From Taeniopygia guttata (taxonomy: Eukaryota > Chordata > Aves > Passeriformes > Estrildidae), in NCBI RefSeq assembly GCF_048771995.1, contig NC_133063.1, positions 62,748,810 to 62,812,809 on the forward strand: a stretch of DNA of 64,000 bases. The letters run 5' to 3'. Shown piece by piece: positions 1 through 14,200 of this stretch (position 1 is the stretch's first letter; the number at the start of each line of letters is the position of its first letter). The notes beneath the pieces are model-generated. The model did not search any database. It worked only from the letters and a program-made list of their open reading frames with translations, and had not been told where the DNA came from. A program made the translations under genes and the position numbers.

Positions 1-270
1 AGCAACTGAATATGCAGAAACACCCCTAAGTTGTGCTAGGGAAGGTTTATACCGGCTTTTAAGAAAAGTGTCTTCACTGAAAGGGTTGCCAAGCAAAGTG
101 ACAAGCTGCCCAGGGATGCGGCTTAGTCACTATCCCTGGAGGGGTTTAGAAGGCATGTAGAGTGGTGCTCTGGAACGTGGTTTACTGGTAGACTTAAAAA
201 TTTCCTGTAAACAGTTGAACTTGGTGATCTTCCAGGTCTTTTCCAACCTTAATGATTCCATGACTCTATC
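1..270 (+). repeat. CR1 LINE, 3'-terminal fragment
   Basis: The sequence reads as the 3' untranslated end of a CR1 non-LTR retrotransposon. It has the module about a lead cluster in the gene-neighbourhood of 'gttgccaagc', then 'ctgcccagggatg', 'atccctggaggggttt', 'tttactggtagactt' and 'ggtcttttccaacctt', ending in 'gattccatgactct', a degraded form of the CR1 terminal octamer repeat. The copy is diverged and its 5' part lies off the window or is truncated. It sits inside intron 14 of VPS13A, opposite to the gene. Confidence 0.85.
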
Positions 271-2213
271 CTGTGTTCTTACTGAAGTAAATGCTAAAAG
301 TCTGCCCTAAGTTGAAAAGATAACATTTCTCAGGCTGATACAGAGACCTGATGCTTAGCTCACTGAAGCTACTATTTGGTACTTCAAATACTCACGATAA
401 AAAAGCAAAAATGGTCTGAGGTTTGGAATATAAAGTTCTGGCTACAAAGTTGCCTGAAAATCAGCACTGTGATCACAACCATCATTTCTGAGCAGCTTGA
501 TTTCAAGGTCTAAATAAAGGAAAGCCCTTGAAATTCAACTCTTAGGTATGCTTTTAAAAAACAGAAAAGCTTCGCAAACAGCAGGATCATTTGCCTGGCT
601 TTACTCAACCCACATCTAGTGGATGATCCTTTACATATCTGGCAGACCTAAGGCTAACTGTCAGGATACCAAAGTAGTAGTAGATTTGTCTCTTCTAAGT
701 CATTGGAATCCTCTTTCAAAGGTATGACCTGATAACAACAACAGAGATGTGTCTTGACAGAGATGGAGACAGAACACACCTTAGAATCACTGTGACCTGA
801 TTTTCAATACTTTGAAATATATTCAGATAATCAGCCAGCACATCTTTCAAGATGTGCTTCCAACATTTTTCAAATGCAAGACTTAAAGCCCAAACAACTG
901 AAAATTCTTTTTCTTGCAACCTACTTCTAAGTGTTACAGAAATGTATCTTAAAAGTCAGGATTTGAAGGTAGTCAGGAATGCAATATGACATAACCTTTT
1001 GTAAGCAGTATAATCACACTGGGGGAAGGAAGAACAAAACTAGATAGGAAATATTTTTAAATTTCCATCAACTTGCAAAATGTTGAAGGAAAAAGATAAA
1101 ACCAAGAGACACTATAGACGACAAGATAAGACTACTCCAAAATAAAATGAGAACTAAACCAAAACCAAACCTTCCCCCAGCCCTTGGAAAGCACTTCAGT
1201 TTGGACAAACTGAAGGGGAACTGAACAGTCATGAATATTTCTTCGGTTCTGTTAAGAGTCTGGATAATGGCAACACAAGCATTCAAATGGGGGTGTGCAT
1301 ACAGACAAATAGAAGGAAAAATCACATTTATAGATTCCTCTTCACAGTTTTGGGTTAGAAGCACAATATCTCTGACTGGAGCAATTGCATTTATACTATA
1401 TTTAATATACTTCACATACCAAAAAAAGAAAAAATGAAATTGCTTTCAAGCACTACCATAAGTAGTAACTGAGCTTTATAAAGTTTCATTAATAATTACT
1501 GCGTTGTCTCAGATTGTATACTTCTTATTCTGCTTACTTTTAGGTGCCTTAATAATTAATGGAGAAAGATCATAGACTTCAGAAAAACTACAAATATTTC
1601 ACTTCAATGTCCTAGAAAGATGTTCAGATACTATATGTAAAACTAAGCAGTACATTAGCCTAGGAAAACCAAGGCTAACAAATTAAGGTAACTACTCAAG
1701 TCACATTATCTTGCCTAATTGCACTAATTTACTTAAATGTATTCTGCATTTGCTGTACTCAGAGTAACATTTTCAAACAGAAATACTGCATCTCTTTTCA
1801 AAGAGCCAACATACTACAGCTGATCACTCAATGTAACACAGTATCATGGAAAAAAGGAATAAATTAATAGTCTAAGCTGTTGTGGGGAGGGACAGCTTCG
1901 GGTGTAAGCATTTCCAATTTAACTTCAGTCATCCTTTGGCCACATTTTCCACAGTAGATCTTTCCCACCAGAAGCAGAAAGGGATTTATTCCAGATCAAC
2001 CATTTTGAAGAAAGAGTATATGGTGTTATTTAATTTTTATTTTATTAAAGATGAAAAACTAACTATGCCTTATAATAAAAAGCCATTAACAAGGAAAATT
2101 GAATGACCGTATGATACACAATTCAATCACCATAGCTAAAAGGCATCTGCCTAAAATCTCCACAACCTCATGTTTCAGTTATTCATATACTCATTTAAAT
2201 GATGCACTTTTAC
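271..2213 (-). other. VPS13A intron 14 (partial), no gene seen
   Basis: This is AT-rich intronic sequence downstream of the exon 14 donor. I searched both strands for the next VPS13A exon, expected to encode a lysine- and tyrosine-rich segment, and did not find it, so the intron probably continues past base 1. Short open frames on either strand (for example 1068-1415 and 1231-1437) have no recognisable similarity and are treated as chance. Confidence 0.7.
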
Positions 2214-2276
2214 CTCAACTTCTGCTTGTTGCCTTGCTAAAGTGATATTAAAAATATCCAAGGACTTTTCAAATTC
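2214..2276 (-). CDS. VPS13A: VPS13A exon 14 (residues 388-408)
   Basis: A 63-nt, phase-0 exon coding [20 protein letters not shown] plus a final glutamate, matching the ELEKTLDVFNITIARQ block of mammals. Acceptor TTCTAG, donor GAG|GTAAAA. It is the last exon found before the window edge. Confidence 0.94.
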
Positions 2277-5200
2277 CTAGAAGAGAGATGAGAAATTATT
2301 TTTGACAATTCAACAATTGTTACATACCACACCTCAGTTTTACAGGAAACAACAGCAAGCAATCCAATTCATGCAATCCAAGTTAATTTGCTCAATCTGA
2401 AAACTTAAACTTAAAAAAACAGCTAAAGCTGTTTTTTCTTGCAGTTCCTAATTTAAAGATTTACCTCATGTATTCGTTAATACTACTTACAAAGAAAGGT
2501 AGTGACAAAGATGCAAGTATGTCCAATGAAAATTTTATTTTAACTTAGAAATTATTTAGGAACATTTTAACACTGAAGTTCAAACAAGTATCAAGATAAG
2601 CAATATTTAAGCCTTCAACAGAAAATTACTAACCTCCAACAATTTTAAGATTTCTTCACTAGGTTTTTTTGATGTTATCTTTGTTTTATACAACTCTTTA
2701 TAGCTCTTCACTTGCTTCCTATGATGTGAAATATGTTCCCAAGACCACATTTGGAGCTTAGGTTGAACATTTACTCCAAGGATGCCACCAATAGCATATT
2801 GCCACCTAAAAGCAAAGACAAACATATAGCTTATCTTTCTTTTGGTATATTAAGGCTTTGCAGACTCTCACAAATTCAAGTTGCCAATAGTAAACTCCCC
2901 TGACTAATAGCATACTTCTGGTCAGCTGAGAAACCTAAGAATGTTACTCTTTCCCCCCACATAAAGTTGACAGATTGCTGGTTCAAAGGTAACTGTGTTT
3001 GAAAATTACCCACAAATCTATGCATGCACATGTTAGAATAATAAAAATATATTTGCAAGGAATCTTCTGAAAATAAATCAAATCCTTGCCATCTGTATTG
3101 CAAAGGTTTGCCTGTTTTTAGGTAATAGCTATATTCTTGTAGAACTACCTAACATATAACAGGGGCTTTCACTTAAACAAATTTATGATACAAAAATACT
3201 ATCAGACTTAAGCTCCTGATAATGGTCTTTAAGAGTGCAATCACAGATTTTCAAATATTGTGTCCATAGCTTTAGTTTGAGGTCCTCATCAACTTCCTAC
3301 AATACTAGCTTAAAAAAATAATAAAAACAAAAGAGAATACTTCCCTTCAGAAGGAAATGAGTTCTAACCTTCTTAAGTAAGAAGAAATTCCTCGGTAATT
3401 ATTTCAAGTTAATAACCAACAAATTATTTTCAAAGTCAAAGGTTGCCTACCATCTCCTGGGGTTGCCGTGCACTGGAATATCAGGTCTGTACTTCCTATA
3501 TGGCAGATTTCGAGTCATCATATCAACAGACTCAAGAAGTTCCATAACACTGAAGTACTGGGCAAACAAATTCAAACTGAGCATTATTATCTTTCTGAGA
3601 ACAACAAGTATCAAGCTTCTCTTTGAACAGAAAATCAGTTACAAAAAAAACAAGACTGAGTTAAGAGACTCTATATGTACACTATAAAATTTCAGACTGC
3701 CTTCCTTATTCTGCAAACTAACTTTTTTACTACATTACATATAACTTCAGAAAAACAGTTGGTACCTGTGGCTTATTGAATTCAACAGTTATATCCTGTA
3801 AGTTTACATCTAGATCTATTTTCGGTGATGAAAAGTCAACATCAGATCGAGGATTCATAAGGAGCTTGGCTTTAGCTGAAATTGGGCGGAATACTAAAAA
3901 ATACAAGTTGATATAAAAAGTGCAATTGAATTATTTAAGACTGCAATAAATTATACATATATTTATCTTAAATTATGCCAGACTATTAGTTTTAGAATGC
4001 TAGATATGAAAAACATGAACTGCACCAACACAACTTAGAATACAATCTATACTCAATTTTCAGTTTCACTCTGGCAACATTTACAAAACAAATTTTTGCA
4101 GAACACCACCACTAACTTTCCTGTACAATGAATTACATGCAGATGTTTCAATAAATAGTCTACATTTGTAACAAATGGAATTTTTTTTCGCTATTATACA
4201 AGACACTATAGTACAAGACAGTTTCAGATGTAGCATTTATTTCATTATAGGAACTCTCATTCTTTAAGATTTTTTTGTTATTGTTGCTGTTACAAATGCT
4301 TTACTCTGCAATAAATTATACTCACAACAATGGTTAAAACCAAACATCCCATGTTTCTAATTCAAAGCCCAAGTAAGCATGGAACAAAATTAATATTACA
4401 AGAAAAAACATTCAGAGCAGAAATATTTTATCTGTTCCATAGTTTGGCAATATCAGGCTTTTGAAGCCATGTTTAGCTCAATATTTGCATCTGTTTCAGC
4501 AATTGAGCAACACTAAGAATTCTTATATTATCTGAGTCCATGTAAATCATATTATTTTCAAATATTATTTCTTTCATCTCAGCAAAAATACTGATATACT
4601 ATCTACATATCAAATATTCCAAGTTATCTGAAAGGTTCATACTAGTGGAAACATGCATTTTTGCAAGAAACCATGAAACTTTTAGCTACACCTCTACATG
4701 GTAGCATTTCAATTAATTGTCTCCCTCTATTTAGCTTCCTAAAGTCCTTTTTTTTATGGTTCTTATACCTAAGTATAATGTTTCTATTTACATGACATAA
4801 TAAAATTAGACTTCATGCTAATTACTTTCCTATCAAAGTTTTAGACTTTCAAAGACTTGCCCCAAACAGGACCAAATTTTCATTTACCACAGTAAACCAG
4901 CATGGTCAGCATTTCTGATGGCACTGCTGAATTTTAGGAGTGTAAATCTTGAATCCTAATCTTTACATAAACCTATTTTGAACTTACTACATAAAGACTT
5001 TAACAGTTTATAATGTTTAACATTAGTTTTCTTGCAAAAATAATCAAATCTAGCAACTAAAAAAGATGGGTAAGGAATCAGAATAAATTACTAGATAGTT
5101 CTCTGTCAGTCAGCACAGGGACTTTTAGGGGAAGGTAGCAGCATAAAACTGACAGTGCCTTTTTGAACCCTGGCTATAATGAACTGAGGACTTTCCTGCT

Positions 5201-8200
5201 GGAGAAAAAGCCACTTCCAAGGCAATTCAGACTTGTGAACAGTTTCTAAGCAGTCACACAGATGGACATCATAAACAAAAAACATGTATTTTCCATACAA
5301 TGGAAAGCAAAGTATCACCATGTTTGAGTGATCCAATGTGATTTTCAGACTTAAGTAAGTAATACGCAAACAATATAACTTGAAATAGTCCCACTAAATA
5401 AAAAGGAAATTAATGTTTCAAAGTTATGTGATTACTATTTCCACCTCTCATGGAAAAAAAGATACTTTGAATAAAGCAGGTGACCTCAAAAACATACTCA
5501 AACTAATGTGAATTCACCAAACTTACACAGTGTGTATGTTACTGCTAAACTTCTTAAATAAAGGAATTAATCAACAGATGTTAACAATGAGAATCTATTC
5601 TACATTACTATTCTAATGTTACTACATTCCATTAGAATGATATATGACTCAAGACTCACTTTTATAAAGGCTTTTTTTATATCACTATACAATACCATAT
5701 TCACTGTCAGAAAACAGTTACTCTTCCAGGCTCAAAGTGCACTCCTTAGTAAGATTTTTGAGTAACAGCCAAAGTGACAACCTCTGAGATCCAGTAAAAA
5801 ACACAATTAAAAATTATTATTACAATTAACACTTACCAAAATCATAACCGTCTGGAATCATGTTGTGGCTGGCAACTCCATGTTTTAAGTTAACCTACAC
5901 ACACAATGAAGTGAACAGGAAGTTGCATTTCTATTTCCAGATAAAGTTTTTAGAATACAAAGTGCTAGCATTTTTAAACAGTTCTCAGATAATCCCTCCA
6001 ACCCAAAGCAAAATTCAAAATACTCATCTATGTTTTAAACAGAATGATACGTCTATATTTATCTAATAAAATAACACTGAATAGTGGTAAGATGACCATC
6101 AATTGTCTAAATTCAGATATTCACAGAAGACTGGCTTTTTTTAACTTTCTCAGATGAGGATTATACTTCTATCACATAAAAGACTTAATGTATACTGTTT
6201 TTTCCCAAAAACGCTTTTAGTTACAGAGAATTCCCCAGGACATTGACATAAAAAGAAGCAGGCCTGAATGTGAAGCGTGTTCTCTGCTTCCCAGTTTCAA
6301 CTAGAAGACAAGATACACTATCTTACCAATGATTCATCCCAACCACCATGGTAGAACATCTCTGATTTCACATTCCAATAAGCGAAAAGGTTATCCAGTC
6401 GCACAAGCTGGAAACACAACAGAACATATGTATTGGTATCTAAAAATTTTAGATTAATAATTTGGATTTCACAAAGTCTGGATGAATAAAAATATTCAGA
6501 ATGTTACTTTTACAATAAGTCTACACAGTTATATGTTTCCTTGATCTTAATTTCTGAAACCACAATGCAGCTTGTTTTATTAGCAATTCTTTCTTTAGCA
6601 TACAGTCTATACTGTACCTTGTGGAACAACTTGGCAGTTTCATCATGTAAGCATGGATTCCAATTCTTATCTGAGGTCTGAAATGAGAATTAAACAGAAA
6701 TACTCCAATATCTATAATTCCCCAACATGTTATAAGTACAGAAAAAGAAAGTAACATCATCATAACTAAATACCATGGAAAATAATGTAATACAAGCTTC
6801 TGATTTAAGATGATTAATCCATTAATTTAAACAAAATCTTGAAAAGGCTAATTCCCCCAAAAATAGGTACATGTATGTACACTGATAGGCTGCACACAAG
6901 AAACAAAGATACTTTAAGATTCTGTTTTCGGTATTGCAAACTGTTTTCCTCTACAACAATAATATTTTTAGGCAGTTTTTTTGGACAGAGATAAACAAGG
7001 GACTGAATTCTTTTGTAAATCTGGAAGCAACTAATTTTAGTTTGAGCCTAAAGAAGACCCTTACAAAATCACCATTTCATTCAAGAAAGTAACATTTACT
7101 TAAGACATATTTTCTTTAAGACTAGCAGTTAGACAGCAAAAACTACTCAATCAGAGCAACTCAGCACAAGCAACATACTGCTCCTACTACATAGTCTTCC
7201 AGAAACAAAAAAATTCATACCATCTTGTGATTTCTACTCTTAACACCTTAAAGTGAAAAAAAAAATAGCTCCAGTTGAGAAAAACATGTCTTTTTTTTTT
7301 TCTTTTTCCTTTTTTTTCCTTTCCCACCACTCCCTCTTATCAGGCAGTAACTTCCTTTCTTGGAGCTCAAGTCAGTTTCAGTAAAATATTCAGAATGAAC
7401 AGCCCAAATCCAGCAAAGTGTATTGGAAACCACAAAAAACAGCAGGCAAATAACAATTTCCTCCTAAAAATCAACTTTAATGCTAGCATTTTATCTTTAA
7501 TGGCACATCCACCAAAGTACTTATGCTGAATTTGATAAACCAAGTAGTTACCATCTTGCTGATGATTATAGGTGTATTTTCCATTAGATAGTAGGTTACC
7601 ATAAAGCCCAACACACAAAAGCATTTCATCTATTAGTAGATATTAACATGTTTTTCAGATAAAAGGTGAGATATAAAATTACCTGCAAACTTAGATTCTG
7701 AAGTGAAATCCCAAATGACAAGGGGTTGTCACGATTTGTGATCTAAAAGAACACAGGAAAAGATGAAAAATTAATTATTTCATACTCCATAAGCATATGT
7801 TTGTTTCTTTTTAATCAAACTAATAAAATTCCACAGCTTTACTAGTATTCTCTCAACATGAAAAGGAACTAGAAGAAATCAGACAGGTTCCCAATTTCAT
7901 GTTACAGTGCACAACCCCTTACGCTAAGATAAACAAAAGTACTTACATCATCTTCATAGCGAATATGGATGTTAGAAATCTTCAGCTGAAGATTTTTGAT
8001 GACCTGAGTTACTAGCTTTTCTACAAAAGTGTCTTGTTTCTCTTCTTTTACTTTATCTATGTTAAAGAAAAACAATTTACTATTTTGTTTACATTTCAGT
8101 ATTTTTTTTAATTAGACAAAACAATAACACAATAAATATAGCATGATAAGTGTTTGAATTTTCTATTACATTGTACTCCATTTGTATAGAAACATATTTG

Positions 8201-11200
8201 CTCTTTATAATCTACAACATTCACAATCTCAGATTAGTAGGTTTCCTAGCTTTATCACCTGCACAGTGAAAAATCAGGTAGTTCAAAAGTATGACCAGCA
8301 CCCACCAATACTTTAGGTGAGCAAATCATATTTCGTGGAAGCATCAGAAGCTGAATTTAAAGATAAGAATTTTCATGAAGAACAGATTGAAACAAACTTT
8401 TAAAAAGCTGTATTAGTAAAAATGCTTTGATACTGGAAGCAAACTGCTTCTCATGAAAGAGGAAAGAAAATGTCAGGTGACATATGATATAAAAGCACAA
8501 TTTATATCAGATCACATCAACACTCAAACCTTTTTATTTTCAGAATGCTGGTTCTGCAATACTGATGGCGATTACACCTAAAAAACCATAACTAATAGGC
8601 TTTTAAATAACAAGGAAAAAACAAGAATCTAGAACACATTGACAATGTCTGTATCTTTCTGGATTAAAGAAAGAAGCAGCATCATTTTCATTAGATTTTC
8701 TCACTCTTACCTTTGTCAGCTATCTTCTGCTTTGCTTCTTCTATTCTCTGCAATTCCCTTTGTCTTGCTTCCAAGAGCTGCCTGGCTTCTTTTTCAGCAT
8801 CATATTTTATGCCTTAACACATAATGTAAAAATGTATAATACCAAAAAGCCTTATATGTTGTTTTTAAAGATACTGTTTCAAAAGCAGTAATTTTTACAT
8901 TTTGTAACAGTCACATATAACAGTTGCATAGCAAAAAAATTAGGTGATGAAACGTAAATTACTGAAAGACTTCCATTCCAGTATTTAACTGTAATTGCTA
9001 AAAGTATCTACTAAGAATAAAGCTCATGAAAACAGTATCAACCCATTCCAGATAATTCTGAAATCCCACCAATCTATAGTCACTTCTTCCTATAAATTAA
9101 CTTACTGGCTGTGGGCACAATAAGCAAATAAACTCCATCAAGGACTGCCTCAACAGGTTGAGTATAAAGGTTTTGCCATGGAATCTGTAGATTAAGTTGA
9201 CCTACAAACACAAAAGGTCAAGGTATACAGTTAAATAGTTGACTGGAAAAGAAATGCAAAGATAATTCATATTAAACACAAAATCTCTTACCTATTATTA
9301 TACTGGATAGAAAATACCCCAATGCACCTGAGGCAAAAGATTCCTCAGCTGGATTTTATTTTATTACACAATATATAAACAACATGAGAAGTTATTCCGC
9401 AAGCAGAACTATCAAATCTATAGTCTTTCCTTATTTTCTTAAACTACATTCCTCCTTCTTAACAGTAATGTCTCCCTCCTTGAAAATCCACTGCAGCATC
9501 CTCAGAAACAAGAAAAGCATATGGGCAGCTTATACATCATCAGTCATAAATACTAGGTAGGTTTTGTGAACACAGGGAGCATGAGGATACAGTGCCTCCC
9601 AAGTGCAAATTTTAATAAAATACTAAAATCACAGAAAACACATTATTCCAGGGTCAGTTTAAAGGAAGCATAATGGCTTTAGACTTACATTACTTTAAGA
9701 AACCACTTTTACAAAACAATCAACTTGCAACAAGAAAACTTTTTCTTTTAGCAAAAACAAGGAAGGAAGGAGATGAAAAGGCATGTGAAAGGTAAAAATC
9801 AGTTGTGGAGTCTTATTAAGGCAAGGAATGAGATCCAATCCTGCCCAATTGCTCATATTTGCTGTGCTGGGCTATTTCCTTATTAATATTGAGGTGATAA
9901 AACAAGACTCAGGTATACTTTTTTGAAAACTCAAAAAAGTTTCTTTTCAGAAGAGATAACTTCAGAGTGTACAAAGTATACAAAGTATGGAAATCACTTG
10001 CTTAGGATGCCTAAAGTCACTTGCAAGGAAAGGAAGTAGTTTTAGAAACTCCTGCATGTGTATAAGATAAAATGCAACTTACTAATATGTCCTGCTTTAA
10101 CTTTAAATGGCACATCCAGCTGACTCTGAAAGAAAGATGTTTAGAAAATTTAAGCTCAATTCAGCAACTTGTGAAATGTTTCAATGCAGGAAAAGGTATC
10201 ATGATAACCTTAACAAACCAACCTCATAAGAAAAAAAAAATCAGTAAAATGGTTAAGCAAGCTCTTGGTTACCAATTTAGACTGTTATGCTATGTTAGGC
10301 TAAATACGTTCACAAAAACAAAGTCCTAGCTTCATGAGCTATAAAAAAAAAAAAAGGTCTTTCAGTATTACTAAAAGCACATTGACCTAAGCATATTCTT
10401 CTAGCAACTGCTGAGAGCTCTTCTAGGGGGAAGAAAAATGCATACTTTCCCCTATAAATTTAATTTCAAATTAATCAGATAATATATATAGGAGCAGAGA
10501 AAGAAATCAGTGTGCTTCCACTTAAAAGAAAGTGTATCCTAAAATAAGAACCAAAAAGTTAACATTAAACCCATTAAACACATATAACATAGCTCAGGAA
10601 TAATTTTTGCAAGTATTACTGTTATTTTCACAAGCTTACCAGTGCATTTTCTTTTATTTCCAGATTTTTCAGTGCTACAGCTCCTAAAAGAAAAGAAGCC
10701 AAAAGAAAAACTGGAATAACCAAAGTGGTACACACCACAAATCCCAAAGTTTGAATCTGTGGGTTACAGAAGCCTAGAAGATAAGGGGCCTAATATATTT
10801 CTCAAACACCAACGGAGGACAGCAGTGGAGTCAACCAAGATTTGTTAGTGAGAACATGCCATGAGAAGGGACAGGATGTGGCAGGAAAAGGTGGTCATAC
10901 AGACCACCATAAGCCAGAATTCTTCTTGGACAAAGGTCTTTGTTCTGGCTCCTGAAAATGAGCATAAGCAAAGGAATGAGGACAAGAAGGAGGCATGGAC
11001 TGTCCACCTAAGGTCAATCCAGTAAGGAGGGATCAAGACCTCCAGAGACGCCCAAAGACCTCTGACCTATTCCCAGAAAGGTCTAGCAGAACAAACTGCA
11101 GATGATAACTCATTTTCATAGTAAACAAGCAAATTACCTTCATCGCACAGAAATCTTAACTGTATAAAGATACCCAGAATCAAACCTGGACACACACGTG

Positions 11201-14200
11201 CCCCAGGACCCTGGACACGCTATCAGCTGCACTGACACTGGAGTCAGGACTGCTGGTTCACTTCTGTTGTTCCTTTTTAACCACAGGTACCTACAAATTT
11301 TAGGAGCTTCCTTCCCCTTCACAGTGGGGCACCCCAGTGGTCCATGACCTATGGTCAAGAAAACTTCTACTGTGGAAAAGATCCAAAGCCTACTGGCAAA
11401 TATCCATGAAAGATGATTAATCATTCAACAAAATAATATCTGAGATTGTCTCACGGAGCTTGCATGTCCATGAAAAATAACATAAAATTACTCAAAGTAA
11501 AGATGCTGGAAAACCCTTTCTCAATTTTCTAAGAACCCATTTTGAAATCAAAAGTTAGCTTTTCCTCAACCATCTGTCTCCTATCCTTGTAGAAATCCTG
11601 CAACAGTAAATGTGAGTGGAATTTTGGCCCTCAAAAGATCTTATTCTTGCCAGTTTTATTTATAGGCCTACAAAAATTCACAGGAAGTATTTCAGTAACC
11701 TAAATTTTAAGGAGAGAACAAAGAAAATTTAAATTGCAAGATCAGTTTTACAACATACTTCACATCAAACACTTGCCATAACAAAAGGAATACTGGGACC
11801 AGAAAACTCATAACTTAAACATGCGCACACAGTCCAAAGCAATGTCTTCTGCAAAATCTACACGAATGGAGCTTCTGTGATGGTTACTTTCAAACCAGCT
11901 GTAGAGCATTAACACATGCACATGAAATAGACATCTGATACAGCTGAGCAGGGGTATAAATGAGATTCCAGAAACCAGAAGCAGATTACAGGCCTGGAAA
12001 GCAATACAACTTGAGGTTGCAAATGAAAACTGAATTAACCCAAAATGCTTTTCTTTTGGGATGCACGTTAGAAATAGCAAAATGCATGGAAAAATGGGGG
12101 CTCCAATTGCACGAATATTATTGCAGTTGTATAGTGCTAATGGCAATCAACAACTGTTCAAAGTAGCACCAATTTTGGGAAATTGGACCCAAATCTCAAA
12201 AGTGTATGCACTAGAACAGTTGACTCAAGTTGTTGAACTAATATGGAGGAGTTGATCAGGTAAACTAATCCATCCATCTCATAGCACTCACAAAATACTA
12301 TCAAGATTTTAATGTTTTAATTTATTCATTGCAGCAATTTATAATCACATTCCAGTAGAAATCTATACATCTGATATGTGCTAACATCAGCCTCTCCAGA
12401 GAAATACTACATGCAGAAGGATGTTTTCGGGCAGCTGATGCTGCCGCAGTTAAGCCTTAAAATACACACACATTGCCAGGAACAACAGAAAAGGAATCAA
12501 AAAAAAAAAAAAAAAAGCAAAGAGAGCATTTCCAAAAGTAGTCTGTAACTACTCTAGGAACCAGAACTATATAGTCTTTGTAGGCAATAACAAGGTGATA
12601 CCATAGTTTTCAATTCCATTCTAAATTTATTCCCTGATAAAGCTTACTCTGTAGATACCATTTTAACACGAAAAAAAAAAAAACCTGTTTGCTTCTTCAA
12701 GAAGATACCACTAATTGTAATTGTATTCATGGCAAGTAATTCTAATGGTATCCAGAGCAAAGGTCAGGTTCGTAACCAAGCTACCAGGCACAAGGTGCAA
12801 TTTCCGCAGTTTCTTCATTTGTGCCATGAAGCAGTTTAACTGGGTTGAGTTTCTTCACTTTCACTTGATGGCTATGTAAACATTCCCTCTCATTTATCAA
12901 GAGTCTGACACATGCCACTGTCCCATAGAGGTACAAGCTAAAATAATTCGGCAGCCCAGATGCTTCCAAAAACAAAGTACTGCAAAGTGAGTAGGGATTA
13001 TCTTAAACATTTACAAACAATGGTTTGTGATTGCAGAGCTATTTCTCATTTCATTTGAGCACATTATAATGGCAGACGATAACTCGAGAATCAATAATGT
13101 TTCAAACGGGAAGCTTTTGAAAATTCTACATTAAATGCTGGGATTTGGAAGTGAGGTACATAATTATTCAGTGTTTTTGATTATGATTTTACTATTCTAA
13201 AAAAATCACTTATGATTTTACAATTAAAAAGTTTGATGTTTTAATTAAGAATTACTAGAAGAAATACCCATTAGTACGACCCCAAGCATCTGAATTTTAG
13301 TACAAACTTACTGAAACATGTTCACTAAAATATAACAGTTTACTTACAAAAACCTTGTTACAGTCTGATCAGTTAATGGACCATCAAAGCATATGAAAGT
13401 CTACTAAACAGGCACTAGGTTATATGTATTGATGTAACCTTTCTTTTTCATATACTTGAAAGAGAGCCCAAGACACTGACTAAACATTCCAGCAGTAAAC
13501 AGGAAATATTTCCAAAGCCACCACACTTGCAAAGCTTGCAACCAACTCTGATGCTCAGTATTTGAAATGTAGTTATTGTAGTATTCTCCTTCATTACCAA
13601 AATGTAGTCTCCACTACATGTAGCCATTTCCCTTGCAATGAAATGCAGATCTAAGTGCAACTACATTGAATCCTGACCATTCAGGTGAGGATTAGAGGCA
13701 AAAAAAAAAAAAAAAAAAAAAACCAAAAAAAACCCACAAAGAGAAGCAGGAAAACCAGGGAATAAACCCTAGTTACAGGATGTAAAACAGCTCGTGAATT
13801 AGCCTTGGATTACTGACAGTAGATTTTAATTGCAAAAATCAGAAAACACATAAAGACTTGATTGTCATTTTTGCTGATGGGCTGATGGCTGGTTGGGTTT
13901 TTTTTGGCAGGGCTGGTGTCCTGTTGGGAGCAACTAAATGTTTTGATGTCAGACATGCATCCAATACATGATTAAAAGTTACCCATCTAAGCAACCTTAG
14001 AAACTGTATGTACAAGTAGTTGGAGTTGTATAAATACCTAGGGTTAAACATGCAGGCTACCAGCCAAAACAATAATAAAAGCCAGAACAGTTATAAATAC
14101 CTATAGTAAAGTCTAGAATTTATTTAGGCTCCATTATAAATCAAATTTTTAGATTTACTGATCTCTGGACAATGTGAATAATTCAACAAAATAAAACAGC

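Larger units (their letters stand above)
2277..10639 (-). other. VPS13A introns 2-13 between the listed exons
   Basis: The twelve introns measure about 357, 645, 208, 1943, 432, 210, 1005, 204, 654, 293, 881 and 514 bp going from 2277 upward. They are AT-rich and single-copy in appearance. The one low-complexity tract noted is a pyrimidine run near 7289-7320. No transposon with recognisable ends and no RNA gene was seen in them. Small open frames (for example 5106-5369) carry no known domain. Confidence 0.8.
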
